Source of the DNA: Cordilura impudica
Taxonomy: Eukaryota > Arthropoda > Insecta > Diptera > Scathophagidae
Reading direction: 5' to 3'
DNA: 64,000 bases
Assembly (NCBI GenBank): GCA_963682025.1
Contig: OY821520.1
Location: 240,289,414-240,353,413, forward strand
The notes under the pieces were generated by a model that searched no databases, was not told where the DNA came from, and saw only the letters and a program-made list of their open reading frames with translations. Position 1 is the first letter of the stretch. The number at the start of each line of letters is the position of its first letter. The position numbers were made by a program, and so were the translations under genes. Positions 23,041 through 34,198 of this stretch are shown in pieces.

Positions 23041-23215
23041 TTCGAATATAACTCTTTTTACGAACGGTCGTGTAAATAATTAAAGCGCTTAGGGTACAAC
23101 TATTTAAAATTAAAAACAAGTGTACATTTTGGTTTTTGCAATTGCCTATATTCTTGATCTCATTTGAACTCGCGTGGTAGACAATCCAGCTTAAAACAGG
23201 AATAAAAATTTAGCG

Positions 23216-24390
23216 ATGGCTCGAGGGACCAAATCTTCATCAAAAAGAAAGCTCCTTGCAAACAAGAAGATAACAAAACTTCCTCCGGGTTTTGTTAACC
23301 CGAACATTGCGTCAACTTCAAGCAACAGATTTAGCCTGCTTGCTGGCCTCAATGATATGGACAAAATCACGTTAAATTCGGATATATTCAATACCAAGGT
23401 AGTAACTGATCAGGAAATACAAAAATTTATAAATGTAGTTTTCGAAGCAAGGGATTTGTCTACACCTAAAATAACTCATCAAAATAATTTCACATTACCA
23501 GAAAGTACTGTGAAATATATTAAACTAAGAAGAAGCTGTAAAAGAAAAAGCCAACAAACTTCAAATATAGCCGAGCAAACTTTTTATAATCAATGTACTA
23601 AGTTTCTAAGTAACATGATTGATAAAAGTATTAATTCGGAACGCAATAAGAAATGGTGTCAATTATTATCCAATTTAAAACTAGCGCCCCGGTAGGTGAG
23701 TAGGTAGCATGCTTGTCTATCATGCGGGGGTCGTGGGTTAGATTCCCACCAGAGGCTTTAGTGTGTCGCTGCAAAAAAAAAAAAGAAAAAAAACTAGCCA
23801 AAATTAGAATCTGCAGACAAGCCACTCGGCTTCGCGGAACTAGGCTTTATAAAAAAAAAAAAAAAAACGGGTGATAAATCATTTTGGAAAATAAGCAGGA
23901 ACTTGCGAGGAAAAGGAAAAATCAAATCTCTCACTTTAAAGTTGGAAATACAAAAATAACATCTGATAAGGACAAGGCTGAAGTCCCGGCAAATACATTT
24001 GTCCAAGCAAATAACCTCACTTCGCACTACAACCATTCAGCGGATACATTTATAAATTTAACAGTAAATAATTTTAAGAAGGAAAATCCTAGTTCAGAAT
24101 CAGCTACTTATACATCTCTTGAAGAAGTAATGAATATTGTCTCATCAATAAAACCCTCAAAATCTCCTGGTTTGAGAATGTTCCCAACCTGCTCTTAAAG
24201 AAACTACCACTCAAAGCTCTAAAATTACTGGTTATAATATTTAACAGCTGCATCAAACTCAACTATTTCCTAAAACATTTCAAAATGCTAAGGTTATATG
24301 TAGCTATCAACAAACCTGGTAAGCCAAAAAATAACCCAATTAGCTATAGACCTATTAGTCTATTAAGTAACTTAGGTAAAATATTTGAAA
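23216..24390 (+). pseudogene. Jockey ORF1 start fused to ORF2 linker and RT N-terminus
   Basis: From Met at 23,216 the first ~50 residues are basic and then read NIASTSSNRFSLLAGLND, as in the N-terminal part of a Jockey-type ORF1. The next part (NTKVVTDQEIQKFINVVFEA, TLPESTVKYIKLRRSCKRK, NSERNKKWCQLLSNLK) matches the linker between endonuclease and RT in ORF2. The gag remainder and whole endonuclease are therefore missing, and the two parts are joined in frame. After the SINE the text continues with KSFWKISRNLRGK, IKPSKSPG and ISYRPISLLSNLGKIFE, up to the mini-me-like insertion. Frameshifts occur near 23,880-23,890 and 24,170. Confidence 0.6.
23686..23789 (+). mobile_element. Short tRNA-derived SINE with 9-bp target duplication
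   Basis: The 104-bp insertion has a tRNA-like head. An A-box-like TAGGTGAGTAGGTAG lies near 23,692 and a B-box-like GGTTAGATTCCC near 23,736. A stem GCATG/CATGC surrounds a TTGTCTA loop, so a GTC anticodon origin is possible. The T-arm stem GTGGG/CCCAC is intact; the acceptor stem is imperfect. A short tail TAGTGTGTCGCTGC and an A-rich run follow. Both sides carry AAAACTAGC (23,677-23,685 and 23,790-23,798). It is an insertion in the Jockey frame, not a functional tRNA gene. Confidence 0.8.
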
Positions 24391-25166
24391 CAAGTAAGAA
24401 AATTATAGTCGGTCTAGACCGACCATGCGTTTAGAGACCCTATCTCATAGGCCCAACTAACTGGACATAGAAAATACGCATAAACCAAATTTGAGTGGGA
24501 TTTTTATTAATTTTTTTTTCTGCAGATATGAAAAAGTTCATATCGGATGCTATATCTATATGGGGACTAGGCCCAAAAATGGACCGATCCTGACTATGTT
24601 TGGTAAAGTCTCTTGTATTTTGCAAAAATATATACAAACAAAATTTGAGAAGAATCAGTGCAATATTTTTGTTTTTTGATAGATTTAAGTGAAGATCGGG
24701 ATGCAGCTCTATATGGGGCCTATGATTAAGAGTTGTCCCACAGGTATCATTTTTGGACTACTCATTAATGGATGTAATAAACGCATACAAACCCAATTTG
24801 AGTAAGATCTATATGACAATTTGGATCTTATGGCAATTGATGTCGATTTCATAGGGGCCATTTGCATGGGTACAAGGTCTGAACATGGACCGAATATCAC
24901 CAATTTCAATAGCGTTCATCCTATGGCCGATAGAAGCTTATATACCAAATTTCATAAAAATATATTCTTATTTGCGACCTGCAGTTTGATTACAAGGTTT
25001 ACATGGACACCCAGACGGACGGACGGACGGACATCGTTAAATCGAAACAGTTAGTGATTCTGATTCGATCGGTATAATAAAAGATGGATGTATGTCAAAT
25101 ATTTTTGGTAGTTACAAACAGCAGCACAAAGTCTTTATACCCAAACCACATGGTGGTATAGGGTAT
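24391..25166 (+). mobile_element. mini-me/DINE-like element, family 2, copy B1
   Basis: It begins CAAGTAAGAA and has a perfect 16-nt palindrome GTCGGTCTAGACCGAC at 24,408-24,423. It ends in a hairpin ATACCC...GGGTAT (25,137-25,166). A (GGAC)n microsatellite lies near 25,011-25,033, followed by a TCGATCGGTATAATAAAAGATGG-like region. The architecture equals family 1 although the body is different. It lies inside Jockey RT coding: GKIFE before and LHSPLSEFV after. At most two A bases could be a target duplication. Confidence 0.8.
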
Positions 25167-26130
25167 AAAAATACTACATTCTCCTCTTAGTGAATTTGTA
25201 ACGAACAATTCTGTTGTTGCTAAAGAACAATTTGGATTTAAAAAAGGGCATAGCACTACTCACCAAATAAACAGAATTAAAAATCAAATAATCACCAATA
25301 AAAACTATAAACGTTCAACGGGTCTAATATTATTAGATATTGAAAAAGCGTTTGACACCGTTTGGCATACTGGTCTAGTATTTAAACTTCTTGATGCAAA
25401 TATACCAAAATATTTATGCAAACTAATATCAGATTTCATTCACGACAGAAACTTGAAAGTTGCGATTAATAATGAAACATCATCTCCAAAAACCATTACC
25501 ACAGGGTTACCTCAAGGTTCAGTCATGTCGCCATTGCTTTACTCGATATATACATGCGATTTCAAAGTCCCGAAATATATCAAAGTTGCTTACTACGCTG
25601 ATGATACCGCGTTAATTTTTTCAAACAAACTTACAAACAAAGTGCACTCCTGAAGAAAATGGAAAAGGGACTTGTATATTGCAGTAAATATTTTCACTAA
25701 TGGAAAATCAAAATTAATTCAAAACAAGATCCAAGCAATAATTTTCCCGTTCAACAAATCTCCCAAAAGACTGCCAAGACGTCATCTTCTTATTGGAAAT
25801 AACACCATAAATGTACTTAATCATGTCAAATATCTCGGAGTTGTCTTGGACAAAAAGCTTACCTTTAAACAACATATTGTGGCTACGTGGCAAAATGCTA
25901 TAAAATCATTTGGCCACTACTAAATAGAAGGTCATTTCTAAATCACAAAAACAAAAATCTACTCTTCAAAAGTGTTATAAGGCCGATATTAACATACGCG
26001 TGTCCTAGGCCTACAAATTATACAAAACAAATGTCTTAAAATGCTAAATAAAAAGCCCTGGAGGTATCCTAAAAATCTTCTTCATGAAGAAACAGGTTAT
26101 GAAAAAATTATCGATTTTCATAACAAGGAT
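25167..26130 (+). pseudogene. Jockey reverse transcriptase, central and C-terminal part
   Basis: The frame reads AKEQFGFKKGHSTTHQINRI, LLDIEKAFDTVWHTGLVFKL, TTGLPQGSVMSPLLYSIY and VAYYADDTALIF, the ordered RT motifs with catalytic YADD at about 25,600. After an early stop at 25,651 the thumb and connection follow (HLLIGNNTINVLNHVKYLGVVLDK in two blocks). Sequence near 25,960-26,100 continues in other frames with RPILTYACP and LHEETGYEKI. It lacks a downstream RNase H. It is broken by stops and shifts, but the core motifs are preserved. Confidence 0.8.
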
Positions 26131-26232
26131 TAATAACAATTACTTTGTAAAAATTGAAATTTTCCTCTTACCCACTGATAAGAGAATGTAGAGAACTTAC
26201 GTAAAATTAAAAAAGAAATCAAATTGAAAATT

Positions 26233-26279
26233 ATATGCTTATAGAGGTCTATTATTTCTAATAAACCTCCTATAAGCAC
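26233..26279. other. Near-perfect hairpin after Jockey 3' end
   Basis: TGCTTATAGAGGTCTATT is followed after six bases by AATAAACCTCCTATAAGCA, forming a stem of about 18 bp with few mismatches. It could be a 3' structure of the Jockey element or a tiny foldback remnant. Confidence 0.5.
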
Positions 26280-26428
26280 ATAAATATTTTCAGATAGTTT
26301 TTGAATTTATTAAATCATATAAAGGTATTTTTACTCCTTTAAAAATCATTAACAAATAAAATAAAAACTATTTAATATCTTTAAATCCTATATATTATTT
26401 GTTGCAATATTCTATATGTAAAGATAAG

Positions 26429-27573
26429 CGTCTGCGGAAAATTCCCCGAAAACAATTTCCCAAATACAATTGCCCGGAAACAATTGCCCGAAAAAACAAT
26501 TTCCCGAAAAAACAATTCCCCGGAAACAATTTCCCGAAATTTCAATTTCCCTATTTTTAGTTTACAACTTCCCATATGTTCTTGATTTCCCCATAAAAAA
26601 ACTTGCTGCATACGATTTCTCGAAAAAACAATTCCCAGAAAAAACAATTCCCCGAAAAAACAATTCCCCGGAAACAATTTCCCGAAATTTAAATTTCCCG
26701 AAATTACATTTTCCCGAAAACAATTTCCCGAAATTACAATTTCCCGAAAACAATTTCCCGAAATTACAATTTCCCTATTTTTAGTTTACAACTTCCCATA
26801 TATTCTTGATTTCCCCATAAAAAAACTTGCTGCATACGATTTCTCGAAAAAACAATTTCCCGAGTATACAACTTCTCGAAAAAACAATTCCCCAACCCCG
26901 CACCGTGCCCTTCCTCTTCCACCATCCCTCGTCATCCGGACCTATTTTTTGGAGTGTCATACGCTTATTTTTTCATTGTGACTTTGAACACTTCGGTATT
27001 CAGACCTCCCGACGGATAACGTTCACTCCATCACATGCTGCCCATGCAGTAGCTGCTACGGAATCGTTACCACCTTGCATAGCGAAGTATTTAGTTATTT
27101 GGGTTGTAATACTCAGTTACTATGCCACTCGAATTCGTGGATAGCGAAAAATTTAAACCGAGGTTGCTTTTGAATGGCTTCTTGTATCATGACGACGGTC
27201 AGTCCGTTGATAGCGTTTATTGGCGTTGTATCCTTTTCGAGGAAAACATTGTACCCGTAGGGTCATAACTTGCAACGATACTATAAAAAAAGAGACTCTT
27301 CGCAATCACAGTGCCGAAGCGGCTTTCGTTGCTAAAGAGCTGAAAGATATTGCCCGGACCACTACATCAAGTGGTGGTGAACTGACTGCTCGCGTTTCGG
27401 CCGAATTTCTGATGGTATTGTTTCGGAAATGCCATCAACAAGCTCTTTGAAGAAATAGTAATTTCGGGAAATTGCATTTCGGGAATTTGTAATTTCGGGA
27501 AATTGTGTTCGGAAAAAGGTAATTTCGGGAAATTGTGTTCGGGAAATTGTTTTCGGAAAATTTTCCGCAAATC
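26429..27573. mobile_element. Foldback/MULE-like element carrying a FLYWCH frame, copy 2
   Basis: The 1,145-bp element has the same tandem-unit inverted ends as copy 1 (CCCGAAAACAATTT left, complement right). It is flanked by a perfect 9-bp duplication AAAGATAAG (26,420-26,428 and 27,574-27,582). Its left arm is longer than in copy 1 because a segment of about 220 bp (containing CTTGATTTCCCCATAAAAA) is duplicated at about 26,540 and 26,765. The core shares the CATCCGGACCTATTT region and the FLYWCH frame with copy 1. Confidence 0.85.
27122..27458 (+). pseudogene. FLYWCH zinc-finger reading frame, copy 2
   Basis: From Met at 27,122 the frame reads KPRLLLNGFLYHDDG and SVYWRCILF, then shifts because one base is missing near 27,234 relative to copy 1. 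In the shifted frame it continues RGKHCTRRVITCNDTIKK and ETLRNHSAEAAFVAKE, so this copy keeps the His-bearing end of the finger that copy 1 lost. It has a 15-bp in-frame deletion near 27,340 and a second one-base loss near 27,404. Lesions differ from those in copy 1, so the common ancestor probably had an intact frame. Confidence 0.65.
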
Positions 27574-27594
27574 AAAGATAAGATCTCATATGAA

Positions 27595-27890
27595 AAAAAT
27601 TTATAAGTACATTCTCTTAAAAAAGTACATTTGCTTAGAAAGTAAAAATTTACTTTTTCTGAAAATAATACAGTTTCTTAAAAAAATTAGCTTTTCTTAA
27701 AAAGTACCTTTTTTAAAAAATAGTACATTTTCTTAAAAAAGCACCTTTAATTAAAAAAAGTTAATTTTCTTAAAAATCCAGCATTTCTTAAAAAAGAAGC
27801 TCTGCAAAAAAGTACTTTTTTGGAAAGTACCTTTTTGAAGAGTACCTTTTTTTAAAAGAATACCGTCTCTTTTTCTTTTTCTTAAAATTT
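27595..27890. repeat. AAGTAC/TTTTCTT minisatellite, locus 3
   Basis: Imperfect TTTTCTTAAAAAAGTAC units lie between the foldback/MULE-like copy 2 and the TTAA-flanked element. Confidence 0.7.
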
Positions 27891-28190
27891 TGTTAAAAAT
27901 TAAATACCCAGACGTTGCCTGACTTTTATATACTTAAGGGGGGACATGACATTGGCCGTTTTTTGAAATCGACTTTTTTATAATTTTATATTTTAGTAAA
28001 TATTCTTAAGATTCTAAGAAAAAAAATTTCATTGAAAAATTCCTACGGGTTCAAAAGTTACAGCCGGATTAGTGAGAGCGCATTTTTAATTTTCGCGTTA
28101 CCTACGTACGGCAGCTGGTATATACTTGTTTTACTTGCTACCTGACTTTTGGTGGTTGTTATTTCGTACCTAGTTGAAGGGTGGGTTTTT

Positions 28191-28972
28191 ATACCCTATA
28201 CCACTATGTGGTTTGGGTATAATGACTTTGTGCTGCTGTTTGTAACTACCAAAAATATTTGACCTAGACCCGTCTTTTATTATACCGATCGAATCAGAAT
28301 CACTAACTGATTCGATATAACGATGTCCGTCCGTCCGTCTGTGTGTCCATGTAAACCTTGTAATCAAACTGTGGGTCGCATATATGAATATATTTTGATG
28401 AAAATTGGTATATAAGCATTCATTGGCCATAGGATGAACGCTATTGAAATTGGTGAAATCGGTCCATGTTCAGACCTAGCCCCCATACATATGACCCCTA
28501 TGAAATCGACATAAATTGCCATAAGATCCAAATTATCATATAGATCTTACTCAATTGGGTTTGTATGCGTTTATTACATCCATTAATGAGTAGTTCAAAA
28601 ATGATCCCTATGGGACAACTCATAGTCATAGGCCCCACATTGAGCTGCTTCCCGATCTTCACTTAAATCTATCAAAAAACAAAAATATTGCACTGATTCT
28701 TCTCAAATTTGGTTTGTATATATTTTTGCAAAATAGAAGAGACTTTACCAAACATAGTCAGGATCGGTCCATTTTTGGGCCAAGTCCCCATATAGATATA
28801 GCATCCGATATGAACTTTTTCATATCTACAGCCAAAAAATTAATAAAAAATCCCACTCAAATTTGGTTTATGCTTATTTTCTATGTCCAGTTAGTTCGGC
28901 CTATGAGATAGGGTCTCACATGGTATAGGGTATCATATGGTCGGTCTAAACCGACTATAATTTTCTTACTTG
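28191..28972 (-). mobile_element. mini-me/DINE-like element, family 2, copy B2
   Basis: It reads on the minus strand, with the ATACCC...GGGTAT hairpin at 28,191-28,220 and a (GTCC)n run near 28,324-28,340. The palindrome GTCGGT/ACCGAC lies at 28,940-28,955 and the terminus TCTTACTTG ends at 28,972. The body matches B1 closely. A T-run follows, consistent with insertion into T/A homopolymers. It lies inside the TTAA-flanked element. Confidence 0.8.
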
Positions 28973-29519
28973 TTTTTTTTTTTTTTTTTTTTGCTAAACG
29001 ATTGCAAAAAACTGTAAGATACAGCCCAACACAAGATAACGAAGGCATACAGTACGAAGCAGGCATGGCAGATTGAAGGTAACCTTTTTTTCTTTGTTCA
29101 CAAACTTTGAACGCGTTTATCTCGAAACCATGTTTTTCGTACTGGTTGCGGCTCTAGCGGGTTCATTTTTTGACGAAATTTTTTTTTTTTTTTAACTTGA
29201 TTCGCTATCGTATGACACGAGCTTTTTTTTTAATTTTTTTTCGAGTTTTTATGAATTTTTAAAGTCAATATTTTTTTCGAAAAAACAGACTTTTAAATTT
29301 GGAACATCACCAAAAATTAAAAAAAAAATTTAAAAAAGCTCGATAACCAATTTTGTTAAGATTTAAAAAAGTCTTTTTTTTTTCAGATCGGAAAATTTTT
29401 GCGACTCCCAGCGCTGCAACCACGAGGCCCCGTTTTTTCTCTGCCGCCAGTTTGGAGCTCTATAAAACCATGTTGGAGTGAAAAATATATTTTTTTTCTT
29501 GTAATTTGTTCAATTCTCT

Positions 29520-30532
29520 ACAATAATAACAATAATTTTTAATTTTTTATTTTTAATTTTTAATTTTTAATTATTAATTTTTTGTTTTTAATTTTTAATT
29601 TTTAGTTTTTAGTTTTTAATTTTTAACTTTTTATTTTTAATTTTTAATTTTTAATTTTTAATTTTTAATTTTTAATTTTTAATTTTTAATTTTTAATTTT
29701 TAATTTTTAATTTTTAATTTTTAATTTTTAATTTTTAATTTTTAATTTTTAATTTTTAATTTTTAATTTTTAATTTTTAATTTTCAATTTATAATTTTTA
29801 ATTTTTAATTTTTAATTTTTAATTTTTAATTTTTAATTTTTAATTTTTAATTTTTAATTTTTAATTTTTAATTTTTATTTTTTAATTTTAAATTTTTAAT
29901 TTTTAATTTTTAATTTTTAATTTTTAACTTTTAACTTTTAATTTTTAAATTTTAATTTTTAATTTTTAATTTTTATTTTTTAATTTTTAATTTTTAATTT
30001 TTAATTTTTAATTTTTAATTTTTAATTCTTAATTTTTAATTTTTAATTTTTAATTTTTAATTTTTAATTATTTATTTTTAATTTTTAACTTTTAATTTTT
30101 AATTTTTAATTTTTAATTTTTAATTTTTAATTTTTAATTTTTAATTTTTAATTTTTAATTTTTAATTTTTAATTTTTAATTTTTAATTTTTAATTTTTAA
30201 TTTTTAATTTTTAATTTTTAATTTTTAATTTTTAATTTTTAATGTTTAATGTTTAATTTTTATTTTTATTTTTTATTTTTTCATTTTTAATTTTTAATTT
30301 TTATTTTTTAATTTTAAATTTTTATTTTTTAATTTTTAATTTTTAATTTTTAATTTTTAATTTTTAATTTTTAATTTTTAATTTTTAATTTTTAATTTTT
30401 AATTTTTAATTTTTAATTTTTAATTTTTAATTTTTAATTTTTAATTTTTAATTTTTAATGTTTAATTTTTAATTTTTAATTTTTAATTTTTAATTTTTAA
30501 TTTTTAATTTTTAGTTTTTAATTTTTAATCTT
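29520..30532. repeat. Heptanucleotide array (AATTTTT)n, about 1 kb
   Basis: Nearly uninterrupted 7-bp units with occasional changes (GTTTAAT, TTTTATT). The opposite strand reads (TTAAAAA)n, identical to the array at 58,441-59,758. It lies inside the TTAA-flanked element. Long homogeneous arrays of this kind are mutation- and assembly-prone, so the length may not be exact. Confidence 0.9.
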
Positions 30533-30625
30533 AAAATATTTGGAAAAATGTTTGTTTTTGACTGAGTTATGAATTTTTGAAAAAAGGTCTGTTTTCTCTG
30601 CCGCGAATGTAATGTCCCCCCTTAA

Positions 30626-31762
30626 AGGTCTACGATTAAACTTGACTTCTGCAAGTTCCAGCAGTTTTTTTCTATAATAATATCTCAAATGTTCTTAGGA
30701 TTGACATTTAGCTCAAATTTTTTTTTTTTTTTTTAAATCTCATATATAATAAACAATTTACTTTGCATACTTAGAGGAAAAACTTTTTGCAAATTTTTTA
30801 GGAAACTCATCGCTGAGGGATACAACAGTGATATTAAGTAGAGGGGCGGATATAACAAAAACAGCAAACATATAACCACAATTTGTTCATTAAATAATAA
30901 TATCGCACATTTTACATACCCACTCTACTGTAGCATATTTCCAGGTTTTAACAATCCCAACAATACTTTTAATATACATAATGTAAAGAACAATGTACAA
31001 GTACCTACTTAAACTGAATATATTCGTTTTTTTTTTTTTGGCAGAATTTTAAATTAAATGCTAAAAGTAATATGCTAAAACGAACATGTAGTAGGGATAT
31101 AATCGGCCAAGGCTAAATTTTGAATGCCCTACACGAATACATAATGTTATACAACAAAATTAGGCCAAATCAAAAGAAAATACGATATTTGAGACTTTTG
31201 CAGTTTCTTCGAATTTCCAATACCATACACCAAAATTTCGAATCAGTCCAAAGGGATGTATTAAATTTTCTTTATAATTAACCGTACATGTTTATCAGTT
31301 TTATTATGAATTAATTTACATATCAACGACAAACATCATCTGAATCGATTTAGTAAACCCAGTTATGTTTTTTATTTAGGTTATTTATAAACATAAAAAA
31401 CATTTTCCAGTATCACAAACGATATGAAAAATATAATATCCAACTGTCCCACGATGAAAAGTATGAAAACCAGTAGTGTACGAGTTAGTATTGCAAATTT
31501 CTGGCTCGTTTTGTTGCTTGTTCAATGTTTATGTTTCTTATTCTTTGACATTTTAATACCCAGTTGAAAATATATTTGATATATTAATGCAATAGATATA
31601 CGACTTAGTGCTGACAACATTAATTCTAAGAAAAATAATGTAAAAAGCACTATGATAGTTAGGCATGCCATCAACGCAATTTCGCTTGACTTTATAAGAA
31701 GTATTCTTTAGGAATATCAAAAAGTATCAAAATTTATCCAGACTCTACCTAAGCTGAACTTT
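30626..31762. other. Gene-free stretch
   Basis: A+T-rich sequence with no supported gene, repeat array or inverted repeat pair. A poly(T) tract of about 16 bases lies near 30,720-30,735. Confidence 0.4.
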
Positions 31763-32155
31763 CATATCGTTAGCAGAAATGCAAAGAACGTAACTACAGT
31801 TTTCATTTTCTTTACAGGAGAAACTTAAAACCGTATAAAATGGTCAAAAATAAAAATAAAGAAGCCATTTTCTCAATTATTACTTAAAGCACACCGACTT
31901 ATCTATTTCTTGAATAAAAGTAGTATTTTGATGGCAATTTTAAGAGTAATGTTAGTTACGTTCTTTTAAATTTTTTTTTTCTTAAACAAAAAAACGTAAC
32001 TACAATGAAATTTGTATCATGAAAAATAAATACTTTTAAATTATTGTTTTTTGAGAGTTATTTAATGAAACATTTAAGTTGTTTTGAAGGCAATGTTTTT
32101 ATTCATTTATGTTTTAAATTTTAAGGACATTTTGTGTATTATAATTATTAAAAAA

Positions 32156-34170
32156 CAAGTAAGAGTGTTAAATTCGGCTGTGCCGAATCTTTGATACCAT
32201 CCACATCGGTTTGAGTATTGATAATAAATGTCAACAAAATATTGGAAAAAGTAAACAATTTGTCAAACTTAATACCAAATTATTTCAACAAATTCTTTGG
32301 GTTGGTTTTCGTCTTTTCTATTATTTCGGATTTATTTCGTTGTTTGCTTTTTGGTCATCATGGTTGCTGATGGGCATGCATTTAGGTTATATACCTATAT
32401 GCACGCGTTTCCGGTTATATGACATAACTTCTCGTTTAATTTTGTTTTTGCTAATTAAATAGCTCGCTCTAACCTCCATTGCAAAGGTAATGGTTGTGTA
32501 GGGTGGCTATGTGCATTAAATCGTGCTAATTGGAGATGGCTGTATAGTTTCTTTTAACTGGCCAAATATTTCTTCATTGCGGCCATATAGGTCGGATGGA
32601 GTAACAATATAATAACCAAAAAAAACTCTCTCAATTTTTTTATTAAAATATTGCCATATTTGGAAAACATAGAGAATAAATTTATAATAATAAATAAGCA
32701 AATTAGGGATGCCAAACGCAAAAAACCAAAAGTCCCAAACATTTTAAATAAAATAATTTGTTATCTTTATTTTCTGAAAAAGTTCAAATATTCATCCAAA
32801 AAAAATTTTGAAAATTTATATATAAATAACATTCTCATCAAATTGCGTTTATTTATGTAACAATTTTTATGTTCGCAATTCTTAAATGTCATTTGAGTTT
32901 TTATAAAATTCGTTGAATTTAAATCAATGTTTTCTGTAGTCCGATTCTGCAAATTTCAACGATCCGACAATCGCAAAATATATCGACAGCTATTGTTGTT
33001 TGCACTAAGGATTGAGTGATTCACTAAGTACATACATCTTAGCGACAGTCGACAAATCTATTTTTCGATTTATTTAAATTGTAAACGAGTGGCATCTCTG
33101 TCAAAATAAGCGAAAAACACAAAGAAGAATAGAAAAAAACAAATTACTTCGTGTTTGACAGGATGATTTTATGTTGATGTTTAATATCTTTATTTTGTTT
33201 ACTAATATTTCTGTTTATTTATTTGAAAATGAAATAATGAATTGAATATGCTATTTAATTTTTTTATTTATATAAAAAAGTTTTTTAATAAAAACAAAAT
33301 ATTTTCACTATTTTATGATTTTTATTTATGTATGATGACATTTAAACCTAAAAATTTAAGTTTTTACTCCCTTTACATATATTAACCCGTAGTGTCTGCT
33401 TGTCGAAAAAATTTTGGATCGATTTTAACTCCTTTCCCGTCACCCATTCGATTTGAACTTTTGCAGGCAGGCTCGTGGAAATAACAGTAATGATCTAACA
33501 AATTTTTTTAGTGATGCCAAAACAATGGAAACTTTTAAAATTTTCTACCAGAGTTAATAAAAAAATTTACAAAGAGTTAGTTTTTATTATATTATTACCA
33601 CAACGACCACAAAAACAACAAGTCCAGCTATGACAACAACACAACATTTAGAATAACAACAAGAACAATATAGAAACATCATATTTTTCATTTTTTTTTT
33701 TACTTTTTCAGAGATTTCCCTGGACCTGTTCCACCAATTTTAATGATTTTTGAAACAGGAATCTTCCCATGAATTTGGTGAATCATTCTCACTAAAAATG
33801 ATCACTGTAGCTGCACTATTGAGGGCGTGATCGTGACAAGAACAACATAGAAAATTATATTTTTTCAAGACTTTTTTTTAGTTCTTCATTCGGGCCCTAA
33901 TCGATCAATTTGGACGATTTTAAATAGCAAACTTTTCAGGATGTTAGTGAATAATTTTTTATGTTAACGAGCACCCTAGCTGCCCGATTGATGCCGTCAT
34001 CGTGATTTCCACAGACGGACAGACGGACAGACGGACATCGCTATATCAACTCTGGTTGTTATAAGGATCACAAATATATATATTTTATGGTGTCCAAACT
34101 TTTTTTTCTAATTATTACAAAAGGAATGACAAACTTATATATACCCTCTGCACACTGGAGTAGAGGGTAT
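32156..34170 (+). mobile_element. mini-me/DINE-like element, family 1, complete copy E2 (2.0 kb)
   Basis: It starts CAAGTAAGAG and has the palindrome ATTCGGC-TGT-GCCGAAT at 32,172-32,188. It ends with the hairpin ATACCCTC...GAGGGTAT at 34,141-34,170. A (GGAC)n microsatellite near 34,014-34,040 and a short (TA)n run precede that hairpin. The first 1.2 kb matches 1-1,273 inverted, and the last 0.6 kb matches the same end of E1 and E3. The middle 3 kb of E1/E3, including the hAT, is absent. No protein is encoded; the short open frames here have no recognisable domain. Confidence 0.8.
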
Positions 34171-34198
34171 AAATAAAGTCTAAATGGATAATAATCAG

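Larger units (their letters stand above)
23216..26200 (+). mobile_element. Jockey-clade non-LTR retrotransposon, internally deleted
   Basis: The element runs from an ORF1-like start to the C-terminal part of an RT. It is interrupted by a SINE (23,686-23,789) and by a mini-me-like element (24,391-25,166). The RT word LDIEKAFDTVWH is typical of Jockey. There is no endonuclease domain between the ORF1-like start and the RT linker. Borders are approximate because no target duplication was found. A hairpin at 26,233-26,279 lies just after the coding end. Confidence 0.75.
27938..30621. mobile_element. TTAA-flanked DNA transposon derivative with nested insertions
   Basis: The left end GGGGGGACATGACATT and right end AATGTAATGTCCCCCC are inverted repeats (15 of 16 match). 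Both are flanked by TTAA (27,934-27,937 and 30,622-30,625). TTAA duplications are specific to piggyBac- and Kolobok-type elements; which of the two is undecided. No transposase is present. The 2,684 bp contain a family-2 mini-me-like element (28,191-28,972) and a heptamer array (29,520-30,532), so the element's own sequence is about 0.9 kb. The core has TTTATCTCGAAACC-like text. Confidence 0.75.

Noticed and set aside
23686..23760. A functional tRNA gene
   Set aside because: The acceptor stem is mismatched, there is no terminator context, and it is followed by a short tail, A-rich run and target duplication, as in a SINE.
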